A DNA stretch of 64,000 nt from Arthrobacter sp. OV608 (lineage in GTDB: Bacteria; Actinomycetota; Actinomycetes; Actinomycetales; Micrococcaceae). The stretch's first letter is position 1; every line of letters begins with the position of its first letter. Location of the stretch: positions 372,001 through 436,000 of the forward strand of contig FOEZ01000001.1 of NCBI GenBank assembly GCA_900110595.1, given 5' to 3'. The position numbers and the translations under genes were made by a program. The notes beneath the pieces were generated by a model. That model saw only the letters and a program-made list of their open reading frames with translations, had not been told where the DNA came from and searched no databases. Positions 24,006-31,702 of this stretch are shown here, one piece after another.

Positions 24006-24995
24006 GTGCGCCGTTCCGCCGCCCGAACGTCCCTTGCCCTCTTTGCCGGGCTTGGCCTGCTGCTCAGCGCATGCAGCCCCCAGCCCGAGGCCTCTGGCGG
24101 GACCGCGCCCGACGGAATCAACGTGGTGGCTTCCACCAACGTTTACGGGGACATTGCAAAGGCGGTGGGCGGTGACAAAGTGAACGTCACCGCCATCATC
24201 AACAAGACCAGCCAGGACCCGCACTCCTACGAGGCCAGCGCCCAGGACCGGCTGGCCGTCTCCAAGGCGGACCTCGTGGTGGAAAACGGCGGAGGCTACG
24301 ACGAGTTTCTCCACACCCTGGTGAACGACAGCAGCATTGACGCGCACAACGTGCTTAACGCCGTCGAACTTTCCGGCCTGGCCCATCCTGAAGAGGCCGC
24401 AGGCGAAGCCACGGACGAAGCGGCGCCGGTGGCGTCTTCGGGCGGGGATGGCCACGACCACGGCGAGTTCAACGAGCACGTCTGGTACAGCCTGGCCGCC
24501 ATGGGCCGGCTGGCCGACGACCTTGCTTCCCGACTGGGCGGGCTGGAACCGGATTCCGCCGGCACCTTCACGGCCAACGCCGGCACTTTCAAGTCTGAAC
24601 TGGACCAGCTGGCCGGAAAGCTTGGGGCGCTGAAGACAAGTGCGGCGGGGGACAAGGTAGCGGTCACTGAGCCGGTGCCGCTCTACCTTCTCTCCGATGC
24701 GGGGCTGGAGAACGCTACTCCCGGGGACTACACTGCTGCGATTGAGGAAGGCTCCGACGTCCCGCCGGCCGTACTCAAGGCCGCAACAGACCTGGTTGCT
24801 TCAAAGTCCGTCCGGTTCCTTGCCTACAACGGCCAGACCGAAGGCCCGCAGACCGAAGCGCTGAAGAAGGCGGCCGAAACGGCAGGTGTCCCGGTGGTCG
24901 ATTTCAATGAAACGCTGCCAGAGGGCAAGACCTACCTGCAGTGGATGACGGACAATGTGAACAACGTCAGCAAAGTTCTGGAGACCAATAATTGA
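24006..24995 (+). CDS. znuA: Zinc ABC transporter substrate-binding lipoprotein (ZnuA-like)
   Basis: Cluster A-I metal-binding protein of 329 residues. The N-terminal lipoprotein signal ends in LLLSAC with the lipidated C23. Ligand regions typical of the ZnuA/TroA fold are seen: QDPHSYEAS (first His), a His/Asp-rich loop GDGHDHGEFNEHVW and, later, YNGQTEGPQTEALKKAAE. The His-rich loop and the Zur-type palindrome in the promoter favour zinc over manganese. The start is GTG at 24006. It is the first gene of a three-gene operon and overlaps the ATPase gene by 4 bp. Confidence 0.9.
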   Translation: MRRSAARTSLALFAGLGLLLSACSPQPEASGGTAPDGINVVASTNVYGDIAKAVGGDKVNVTAIINKTSQDPHSYEASAQDRLAVSKADLVVENGGGYDEFLHTLVNDSSIDAHNVLNAVELSGLAHPEEAAGEATDEAAPVASSGGDGHDHGEFNEHVWYSLAAMGRLADDLASRLGGLEPDSAGTFTANAGTFKSELDQLAGKLGALKTSAAGDKVAVTEPVPLYLLSDAGLENATPGDYTAAIEEGSDVPPAVLKAATDLVASKSVRFLAYNGQTEGPQTEALKKAAETAGVPVVDFNETLPEGKTYLQWMTDNVNNVSKVLETNN

Positions 24996-25807
24996 AACCT
25001 GTGGTCAGCCTCGCCGGGGCGTCCCTCGCCTTCGGTCAGCGGACGCTGTGGGAGGACCTGGACCTGGAGATCAGGCCCGGTGAGTTCTTCGCAGTGCTTG
25101 GCCCCAACGGCAGCGGGAAAACGAGCTTCCTCAAAGTCCTCTTGGGTCTGCAGCCCCTGCACCGGGGCACCGCCCTGCTCGGTGGACACCCTGTTGAGCG
25201 CGGCAGCAGCCTGATCGGCTACATCCCGCAGCAAAAATCGTTTGCCCGGGACACGCCGATGCGTGCCCGGGACCTGGTGGGCCTGGGGGTCGATGGGCAC
25301 CGCTGGGGGCTTCGCCTCTCCTCGGCCAAGGCCAACCGCAGGATTGATGAGCTCCTTGAGCTGGTGGGCGCCTCGGACTACGCCAGGGTTCCGGTGGGCC
25401 AGCTCTCCGGCGGCGAGCAGCAGCGGCTGCGCGTAGCCCAAGCCTTGGCAACAGACCCAAAAGTCCTGCTCTGCGACGAGCCGCTGCTCTCCCTGGACCT
25501 CCACCACCAGCAGGCCGTCAGTTCACTGATCAACAAACAATGCCACGAGCAAAACAGCGCGGTGGTTTTTGTCACCCACGAGATCAACCCCATCATCGAC
25601 TACGTGGACCGGGTGCTCTATCTGGCCGGCGGCCGCTTCAAGGTGGGCACCCCGGAGGAAGTGATGACCACGGAGGTCCTCTCCGACCTGTACGGCAGCC
25701 ATGTTGAGGTCATCCACGCGAACGGACGCATTGTGGTGGTGGGCCTGCCGGATGCCACCACGCACCATCACGCCGAGGCGCATGCCCTTGCCGGAGAGGT
25801 GGCCTGA
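24992..25807 (+). CDS. znuC: Zinc ABC transporter ATP-binding protein (ZnuC-like)
   Basis: ATPase subunit of 271 residues with Walker A GPNGSGKTSFL, the signature LSGGEQQRLRVAQAL and Walker B VLLCDEPLLSLDL, plus a switch His in VFVTHEINP. The C-terminal end carries a His-containing tail (THHHAEAHA). It is encoded between the lipoprotein and the permease with overlaps at both ends, so it energises zinc import. The start is a TTG at 24992 inside the end of znuA. Confidence 0.92.
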   Translation: MKPVVSLAGASLAFGQRTLWEDLDLEIRPGEFFAVLGPNGSGKTSFLKVLLGLQPLHRGTALLGGHPVERGSSLIGYIPQQKSFARDTPMRARDLVGLGVDGHRWGLRLSSAKANRRIDELLELVGASDYARVPVGQLSGGEQQRLRVAQALATDPKVLLCDEPLLSLDLHHQQAVSSLINKQCHEQNSAVVFVTHEINPIIDYVDRVLYLAGGRFKVGTPEEVMTTEVLSDLYGSHVEVIHANGRIVVVGLPDATTHHHAEAHALAGEVA

Positions 25808-26682
25808 TGGACGCCGACAGTATCATTGGCGCCATCTTCAGCTTCGAGAACTATGGCGAGCTGCTGGTCCTGGTCCAGAACTCCATCTGGGCGGGCGCCG
25901 TCCTGGGCCTGCTCGGCGGCCTGGTGGGGACGTTCGTGATGAAGCGTGACCTTGCCTTCGCCGTCCACGGAATTTCGGAACTGTCCTTCGCCGGTGCAGC
26001 CTTCGCCCTCCTGATTGGTGCCGATATCGTCTTCGGTTCGCTCATCGGCTCGGTGGCTGCCGCGCTGCTGCTCGCCGTGATGGGAGTCAGGGCAAGGGAC
26101 AAAAACTCCATCATCGGGGTGATCATGCCCTTCGGGCTGGGCCTCGGGATCCTGTTCCTGTCCTTGTATGAAGGCCGTGCCGCCAACAAGTTCGGTTTGC
26201 TGACCGGGCAGATCGTTTCGGTGGATACCGTCCAGCTTCAAGCGCTGGCCGGAACCGCCGTTGTGGTGATGCTGGTCCTCGCGGCCATTTGGCGGCCACT
26301 GAACTTTGCCAGCGTGGACCCCGAACTTGCCGAGGCCCGAGGGATTCCGGTCCGGACGCTGGGCATCGTCTTTATGGTCCTGCTGGGCATCAGCGTCGCT
26401 TTGTCCATCCAGGTGGTGGGAGCCCTCCTGGTGCTGGCGCTCCTCATTACGCCGGCTGCTGCGGCCCTCCGCGTGACGTCGTCGCCGGTGGCCGTGGTGG
26501 TGCTCAGCGTGGCCTTTGCCGTCACGGCCATCGTTGGCGGAATCCTGCTGGCCCTGGGCGGACGCATCCCCATCAGCCCGTACGTCACCACGTTGTCATT
26601 CCTGATCTACGTGGTGTGCCGGATCATCGGTTCCATCCGTGCTTCCCGCGGGATCAACGGGCGGGTACTGCAACCGCAGTAA
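25807..26682 (+). CDS. znuB: Zinc ABC transporter permease (ZnuB-like)
   Basis: Membrane subunit of 291 residues with about eight hydrophobic segments, typical of the ABC-3 family (GLLGGLVGTFVMKRDLAFAVHGISELSFAGAAFALL near the N terminus and LLVLALLITPAAAALRV near the C terminus). The ATG overlaps the stop of the ATPase gene by one base. It converges on zur with a single base between stop codons. Confidence 0.92.
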   Translation: MDADSIIGAIFSFENYGELLVLVQNSIWAGAVLGLLGGLVGTFVMKRDLAFAVHGISELSFAGAAFALLIGADIVFGSLIGSVAAALLLAVMGVRARDKNSIIGVIMPFGLGLGILFLSLYEGRAANKFGLLTGQIVSVDTVQLQALAGTAVVVMLVLAAIWRPLNFASVDPELAEARGIPVRTLGIVFMVLLGISVALSIQVVGALLVLALLITPAAAALRVTSSPVAVVVLSVAFAVTAIVGGILLALGGRIPISPYVTTLSFLIYVVCRIIGSIRASRGINGRVLQPQ

Positions 26683-26683
26683 C

Positions 26684-27226
26684 CTACACGGTGCCGGCGG
26701 CCTTGCGTGCCGTGCACTCCGCGCAGAGGCCGAAGATCTCCACGGTGTGCGCCACCTCGGTGTACCCATGTTCGGCTGCGATCCGGGCTGCCCACGTTTC
26801 CACGGCCGGCGCTTCCACTTCCACTGCCTTGCCGCAATTCCGGCACAGCAGGTGGTGATGGTGTCCCGTGACGGCGCACCTGCGGTACACAGCCTCGCCG
26901 TCGCCGTTGCGCAGCACGTCAACGAGTCCTTCGTCGGCCAGGGACTGGAGGATCCGGTAGGCAGTAGCGAGGGAGACGGAGACACCCTGGTTCTGCAGGA
27001 TCCTGTAGAGCTCCTGCGTGCTGACAAAATCATCCAGTTCGTCCAGCGCTGCACTGACCGCCAGCCGCTGTTTCGTGACCCGCTGTTCCTTGACGGCGCC
27101 GGCTCCTGCGCCCGCTGTAACCGTGCCAGTTCCCGCGGCAGCTGTACCCGCGCCAGCATTGCGACTGCCGCCGGAAACCGGCGCTGAAGCGGGCTTGGTG
27201 GACTCAGCCTTGGTGCCGAACGGCAT
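26684..27226 (-). CDS. zur: Fur-family zinc uptake regulator Zur
   Basis: A 180-residue Fur-family repressor. About 40 N-terminal residues are low-complexity Ala/Gly/Thr, then comes the winged helix (about 45-110, with SLATAYRILQSLADEGLVD). The metal and dimerisation domain has GHHHHLLCRNCGKAVEVE and the structural-site pair CAEC near the C terminus. The start MPFGTKAES at 27226 was chosen. Its position back to back with a zinc ABC operon carrying a Fur-type palindrome supports zinc as the co-repressor. Confidence 0.9.
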   Translation of the reverse strand: MPFGTKAESTKPASAPVSGGSRNAGAGTAAAGTGTVTAGAGAGAVKEQRVTKQRLAVSAALDELDDFVSTQELYRILQNQGVSVSLATAYRILQSLADEGLVDVLRNGDGEAVYRRCAVTGHHHHLLCRNCGKAVEVEAPAVETWAARIAAEHGYTEVAHTVEIFGLCAECTARKAAGTV

Positions 27227-27285
27227 GGATGGACTCGCTTCCCTAAGGATGGTGGCAAAGATCCAGATTACCAGCCGGAGCTTCG

Positions 27286-27314
27286 TGGACACGGTCCGGG
27301 CCGGACCCTAGGCT
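27286..27314 (+). promoter_or_regulatory. Leaderless promoter of the MBL hydrolase gene
   Basis: TGGACA (27286-27291) and TAGGCT (27309-27314) are separated by 17 bases, a good sigma-70-type promoter. The start ATG lies exactly 6 bases after the -10, so the message should be leaderless. Confidence 0.7.
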
Positions 27315-27320
27315 GGCGCT

Positions 27321-27977
27321 ATGAAGCTGACCAAATACACCCATGCCTGTGTCCGCCTCGAGAAGGACAGCCGGATTCTGGTGCTGGACCCCGGAACATT
27401 TTCTGAATCGGCGGAGGCGCTGGCCGGTGCCGACGCCGTGCTGGTCACGCACGAACATAACGACCATATCGACGTCCCGGCAGTGGTGAACGCTTTGAAG
27501 GAGAACGCGAACCTGGCGGTTTTCGCCCCGGCGGGTGTGGCGGAGAACCTGCGCAATGAAACCCCGGACGCGGCGGCCCGGATCAACACGGTGGAGCCGG
27601 GTTCATCGTTTGAAGCGGCAGGCTTCGACGTCCGGAGCTTTGGCGGCCAGCACGCCCTGATCCATCCGCAGATCCCGGTGGTGGCCAATATCGGCTATCT
27701 CCTGGACGGGAACGTCTACCACCCTGGTGATTCCTTCGTGATTCCTGACGGCATCGACGTGCAGACGCTGCTGGTGCCCCTGCATGCACCCTGGAGCAAA
27801 GCGGCAGAGGTGGTGGACTTCGTGATCGGCGTCCGCGCGCCGCGCGCATTCCAGATTCACGACGGCCTGCTCAATGACAACGGCCTGAAGATAGTGGAAG
27901 GCCATGTCCAGCGACTGGGCGCAAAGTACGGAACGGAGTACCGCCACCTGGCGGCGGGGGAGCAGGTAGAAGTCTAA
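27321..27977 (+). CDS. MBL-fold metal-dependent hydrolase (UlaG-like)
   Basis: A 218-residue metallo-beta-lactamase-fold protein. The metal motif HEHNDHID (about residues 43-50) is intact, GGQHALIH and YHPGDSF supply further ligands, and the C-terminal half has QIHDGLLND. It belongs to the UlaG-like/UPF0173-type group. The substrate is not known. It is cytoplasmic, with no signal. It overlaps the 3' end of the convergent desulfhydrase gene by 4 bp and diverges from zur. The ATG has no Shine-Dalgarno, which agrees with leaderless expression. Confidence 0.87.
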   Translation: MKLTKYTHACVRLEKDSRILVLDPGTFSESAEALAGADAVLVTHEHNDHIDVPAVVNALKENANLAVFAPAGVAENLRNETPDAAARINTVEPGSSFEAAGFDVRSFGGQHALIHPQIPVVANIGYLLDGNVYHPGDSFVIPDGIDVQTLLVPLHAPWSKAAEVVDFVIGVRAPRAFQIHDGLLNDNGLKIVEGHVQRLGAKYGTEYRHLAAGEQVEV

Positions 27978-29065
27978 ACCGCGTCCCCGGCCCAAACACC
28001 CGTATCGAAAAAGCGATTGATCACCGCTTCATACGGAGCCGGATCCAGGCCCTTGGATGCCAGCCAGGCCGGGTTGTAGTAATTGCCGGCGTAGCGCTCT
28101 CCGCCGTCGCACATCAACGACACGATGCTGCCCCTGCGGCCCTCGGCGATCATCGCCGCGACGAGCTGCCAGACTCCCCAAAGGTTCGTTCCCGTGGAGG
28201 GGCCGGCGTGGAGTCCGGCGAGCGTGCGGAGGTGGCGCATGGCAGCGACGGACGCCGCGTCCGGAACCTGGACCATGTGGTCGATCACTGAGGGCACAAA
28301 GCTGGGCTCCATGCGGGGCCGGCCGATGCCCTCGATCCTCGAGGGCAGGCCCGTGGCAGGACCGGACGTGCTGCCGCGCCAGCTGGGAAGGAAGGCCGAG
28401 TTCTCCGGATCCACCACCAGCAACCGGGTGGGGTGGCTGTGGTAACGGAGATACCGGCCGATGGTGGCACTGGTGCCGCCGGTTCCCGCGCCCACCACGA
28501 TCCACTCCGGTACGGGGTGCTCCTCCAATGCCAGCTGGCCGAAGATCGACTCGGCGATGTTGTTGTTCCCGCGCCAGTCCGTGGCGCGCTCGGCGTAGGT
28601 GAACTGGTCCATGTAGTGCCCGCCGCTGGTGGCGGCCACCTCCTCCGCCGTCGCGTAAACCTCGGAGGCATGGTCCACGAGCAGACAGGAGCCGCCGAAC
28701 TGCTCAATCAGGTCAATCTTTTCCTGGCTGGTGCTGCGTGCCATGACCGCGATGAACGGCAGCCCCAGGAGCTGGGCAAAGTACGCCTCGGACACCGCGG
28801 TGCTCCCGCTGGACGCCTCAACGATGGTGGTGTCCTCCCGGATCCACCCGTTCACCAGTCCGAACAGGAACAACGAGCGCGCCAGCCGGTGCTTGAGGCT
28901 GCCGGTGCGATGCGTTGATTCATCCTTGAGGTAGAGCTGGACGCCCCAGTGCTCGGGCAGCGGCACCAAGTAGAGATGGGTGTCGGCGGAGCGGTTGTTT
29001 TCTGCCGTGATTTTCCGGATGGCTTCGTCCGCCCAGGCCCGGCCCGCGCTGCGCTCGATCTTCAC
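27974..29065 (-). CDS. Cds1-like PLP-dependent L-cysteine desulfhydrase
   Basis: Fold-type II PLP enzyme of 363 residues in the cysteine synthase superfamily. The PLP lysine is in [12 protein letters not shown], the substrate loop in [15 protein letters not shown] and the phosphate-binding glycines in [14 protein letters not shown]. The architecture matches the actinobacterial Cds1 group (Rv3684 of M. tuberculosis), reported to release sulfide from cysteine. A cystathionine beta-synthase-like activity cannot be excluded. The GTG start lies 6 bases after TAGGCT. A sulfurtransferase gene diverges from it across 73 bp, which suggests a small sulfide-handling locus. Confidence 0.83.
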   Translation of the reverse strand: MKIERSAGRAWADEAIRKITAENNRSADTHLYLVPLPEHWGVQLYLKDESTHRTGSLKHRLARSLFLFGLVNGWIREDTTIVEASSGSTAVSEAYFAQLLGLPFIAVMARSTSQEKIDLIEQFGGSCLLVDHASEVYATAEEVAATSGGHYMDQFTYAERATDWRGNNNIAESIFGQLALEEHPVPEWIVVGAGTGGTSATIGRYLRYHSHPTRLLVVDPENSAFLPSWRGSTSGPATGLPSRIEGIGRPRMEPSFVPSVIDHMVQVPDAASVAAMRHLRTLAGLHAGPSTGTNLWGVWQLVAAMIAEGRRGSIVSLMCDGGERYAGNYYNPAWLASKGLDPAPYEAVINRFFDTGVWAGDAV

Positions 29066-29071
29066 CGCACC

Positions 29072-29077
29072 AGCCTA
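29072..29077 (-). promoter_or_regulatory. -10 (TAGGCT) of a probable leaderless promoter for the Cds1-like gene
   Basis: On the minus strand TAGGCT is followed by exactly 6 bases and the GTG start codon. The -35 is weak. Confidence 0.55.
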
Positions 29078-29138
29078 CCTGCGGCTCCGCGGGCTGCCGT
29101 TAGAGTGGAAACGTTGTCCGCCTGACCGAAGGAGCACC

Positions 29139-30050
29139 GTGAAGCCACTGCTGGATGTCGCAGCCCTGGAGGAGCGCCGTGTCCGGGGCCTGCGCACGGT
29201 GCTGCTGGATGTGCGCTGGGCGCTGGGCGATCCGCACGGGCACGATCACTACCTGCAGGGGCACCTGCCTGGGGCCGTGTTTGTTGACCTGGCTACCGAG
29301 CTCGCGGACCCCGCGGTGCCGGAGCGCGGCCGGCACCCGCTGCCGTCGCCGCTCAGATTCGAGGATGCTGCGCGGCGCTGGGGTATCAACACCGGCGATG
29401 TTGTGGTGGCCTACGACGACAGCGGCAACATGGCCGCAGCCCGTGCGTGGTGGATGCTGCGGAACGCCGGCCACACCGAGGTTTACCTGCTCGACGGCGG
29501 CCTGACGGCTTGGCGCGCGGCACGCCTGCCGCTTGAGCAGGGTGAGGTCCTGCCTCCTGCCGGAAATGTGACACTGGCCGACGGGCAGATGCCGGTCCTG
29601 GACGCGGCCGCCGTGACCGGGTGGATGGAGAATCAAAACGTCCCGGACGGTGCCCGACCGGACAGGATCCTCCTCGATGCGCGCGCCTCGGAAAGGTACC
29701 GCGGCGAGATCGAACCTGTTGATCCGCGGGCCGGCCACATCCCCGGTGCGGTCAGCGCGCCCACTTCACAGAACATTGACGGCAACGGCCAGTTCCTGCC
29801 TTCGGCCGAGCTGCGCCGCCGCTTCGAAGCGCTGGGCATCAGCGACGACGTCGAGGTGGGGGTCTATTGCGGCTCCGGGGTCACCGCTGCGCACCAGGTG
29901 GCTGCCCTGGAACTGGCCGGTTTCCGCGCTGCACTGTACCCGGGCTCCTTCTCGGAGTGGTCCAACAACCCCCACTTGCCTGTGGCGACCGGTCCAGACC
30001 CCCGCGGTGAACGGGCTGTGGAGTGGAAAGACCAGGGCGGGCAAGGGTAG
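29139..30050 (+). CDS. Two-domain sulfurtransferase (thiosulfate/3-mercaptopyruvate type)
   Basis: A 303-residue protein with two rhodanese domains. The N-terminal one (about 10-140) has YDDSGNMAA where a catalytic Cys would be and is structural. The C-terminal one (about 160-285) has the active loop CGSGVTA after VGVY. CGSGVTA is found in both thiosulfate and mercaptopyruvate sulfurtransferases of bacteria, so the donor is uncertain. The GTG at 29139 has GAAGGAG 6-7 bases upstream. It diverges from the Cds1-like gene and is followed 9 bp later by an alcohol dehydrogenase gene. Confidence 0.88.
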   Translation: MKPLLDVAALEERRVRGLRTVLLDVRWALGDPHGHDHYLQGHLPGAVFVDLATELADPAVPERGRHPLPSPLRFEDAARRWGINTGDVVVAYDDSGNMAAARAWWMLRNAGHTEVYLLDGGLTAWRAARLPLEQGEVLPPAGNVTLADGQMPVLDAAAVTGWMENQNVPDGARPDRILLDARASERYRGEIEPVDPRAGHIPGAVSAPTSQNIDGNGQFLPSAELRRRFEALGISDDVEVGVYCGSGVTAAHQVAALELAGFRAALYPGSFSEWSNNPHLPVATGPDPRGERAVEWKDQGGQG

Positions 30051-30053
30051 CGT
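30048..30053 (+). promoter_or_regulatory. Candidate -10 (TAGCGT) for leaderless alcohol dehydrogenase mRNA
   Basis: TAGCGT overlaps the sulfurtransferase stop codon and stands exactly 6 bases before the next ATG. The -35 region is poor. Confidence 0.4.
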
Positions 30054-30059
30054 CGCAGT

Positions 30060-31223
30060 ATGACTCCTGGACGTCCTGTGCCGCCGCCCCTTGCCAACCC
30101 TGTCGCCCCCGGCGGCATCACCGCCGGATCCAGTGATTCCGACGGCGGCGTCCTGGCCGCCGCGTACGGCGCCACGTCCGCGGACAGCGGCCTGGTCCCG
30201 CTGACTCTTGCGCGGCGCACACCCAAACCCGACGACGTCGAAATTGCCATTGAATTCTGCGGGCTGTGCCATTCAGACGTCCACGCAGTGCGCGGGGAGT
30301 GGGGCGGCCAGGCCTATCCGCTGGTCCCCGGCCACGAGATTGTTGGAACGGTAAGCCGCGTCGGTTCCGGTGTCACCGACTTCGCCCCGGGGGACCGGGT
30401 GGGGGTGGGTTGCATCGTGGACTCCTGCCGCGAATGCGAGAGCTGCCTGGACGGCCTGGAACAGTACTGCGAGAACGGAATGACCGGCACCTATGGTGCC
30501 ATTGACCGCCGGAACGGCGATGCGATCACCCAGGGCGGCTATTCCTCCACGGTGGTGGTGGACCGCCGCTATGTCCTTCGCGTGCCGGAATCCCTGGACC
30601 CGGCCGCCGTCGCCCCGCTGCTGTGCGCCGGCGTCACCACCTTCTCGCCGCTGCGGCACTTCGACGTCGAAGAGGGCGATGTTGTGGGAGTCGTGGGGCT
30701 CGGCGGGCTCGGCCACATGGCCGTCAAGCTTGCCAAGGCCATGGGCGCGAAAGTGGTGGTGTTCACCACCTCGGAGTCCAAGGTGCCGGCCGCCCTGGAA
30801 CTGGGCGCGGACGAAGTTGTCCTGTCCCGGGACGAAGCGGCGATGGAGGCGGCAAACCGCACCATCGACCTGATCATCGACACCGTGGCAGCACCCCACG
30901 ACCTGAACCCCCTGTTCCGCACCCTCCGGGTGGACGGTGCGCTCTTCCAGCTCGGACTGCCGTCCGAGGCAATGCCGCCGGTCAACCCGCGGGCACTGAT
31001 CCGGCGCCGCATCGCCTACGCCGGCTCGCTGATCGGCGGGATTGCGGAAACCCAGGAAATGCTGGACTTCTGCGCGGAACACGGCGTGGTGGCGGACATC
31101 GAAATGGTCCGCGCGGACCAGCTGAATGAGGCCTATGACCGGATGGTCGCAGGCGATGTGAAATACCGGTTTGTGCTGGACACCAGCACCCTGCAGGCAC
31201 CCGCCGAGGAGGCAGACGCATGA
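30060..31223 (+). CDS. Zinc-dependent NAD(P) alcohol dehydrogenase (YahK/CAD-like)
   Basis: Medium-chain dehydrogenase of 387 residues. The catalytic zinc ligands are in CGLCHSDVH and PGHEIVG. The structural zinc site is CRECESCLDGLEQYC, with the usual 2-2-7 spacing. The cofactor motif is VVGLGGLGHMAVKLAKAMG. It resembles aldehyde reductases of the YahK/AdhC and cinnamyl-alcohol groups, which usually use NADPH. The first 30 residues are a Pro/Gly/Ser-rich extension not seen in typical members, so a later start is possible. It overlaps the HIT gene by ATGA. Confidence 0.88.
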   Translation: MTPGRPVPPPLANPVAPGGITAGSSDSDGGVLAAAYGATSADSGLVPLTLARRTPKPDDVEIAIEFCGLCHSDVHAVRGEWGGQAYPLVPGHEIVGTVSRVGSGVTDFAPGDRVGVGCIVDSCRECESCLDGLEQYCENGMTGTYGAIDRRNGDAITQGGYSSTVVVDRRYVLRVPESLDPAAVAPLLCAGVTTFSPLRHFDVEEGDVVGVVGLGGLGHMAVKLAKAMGAKVVVFTTSESKVPAALELGADEVVLSRDEAAMEAANRTIDLIIDTVAAPHDLNPLFRTLRVDGALFQLGLPSEAMPPVNPRALIRRRIAYAGSLIGGIAETQEMLDFCAEHGVVADIEMVRADQLNEAYDRMVAGDVKYRFVLDTSTLQAPAEEADA

Positions 31224-31645
31224 GCACGCTATTCACCAGGATCCTGAACGGCGAAATCCCCGGCCGGTTTGTGTGGCGCGAAGACGACGTTTCCGCGTTC
31301 CTCACCACGGGTCCGCTGGCGGACGGGCACACGCTGGTGGTCCCCACTGAGGAAGTGGACCGCTGGACCGATGCTTCCCCGGAAACCTTGGCGAAAGTCA
31401 TGGAAGTGGCCCGCCGCATCGGCGCCGTCCAGGTGGACATCTTTGACGCGCCGCGCGCCGGGCTCATTGTGGCCGGCTACGAGATCAACCATCTCCACGT
31501 CCACGTGTGGCCGTCCCGGAGCATGGCCGACTTCAACTTTGCGTCCGCTGACCAGAATCCCGACCCCGAAGTCCTGGATGCCAATGCCGAAAAACTGCGG
31601 CAGGGCCTCCGGGACGCCGGGTACGGCGAGTTCGTCCCGGCATAG
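31220..31645 (+). CDS. HIT family hydrolase
   Basis: Histidine-triad protein of 141 residues acting on nucleotide conjugates such as AMP derivatives. The triad HLHVHVW is at about residues 92-98, and the N-terminal FTRILNGEIPGRFVW is typical. It is translationally coupled to the alcohol dehydrogenase gene by ATGA and followed by a strong hairpin shared with hrpA. Confidence 0.92.
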   Translation: MSTLFTRILNGEIPGRFVWREDDVSAFLTTGPLADGHTLVVPTEEVDRWTDASPETLAKVMEVARRIGAVQVDIFDAPRAGLIVAGYEINHLHVHVWPSRSMADFNFASADQNPDPEVLDANAEKLRQGLRDAGYGEFVPA

Positions 31646-31677
31646 GCCGCCAGCCGGGACCGGTTGCCTGGATAGTT

Positions 31678-31702
31678 CGCCCCGGCCGTTTAGGCCGGGG
31701 CG
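31678..31702. terminator. Hairpin between the HIT gene and hrpA
   Basis: A perfect 10-bp GC-rich stem (CGCCCCGGCC / GGCCGGGGCG) with a 5-base loop. The hrpA stop codon lies at the loop. There is no long T run, so termination strength is uncertain. Confidence 0.6.
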
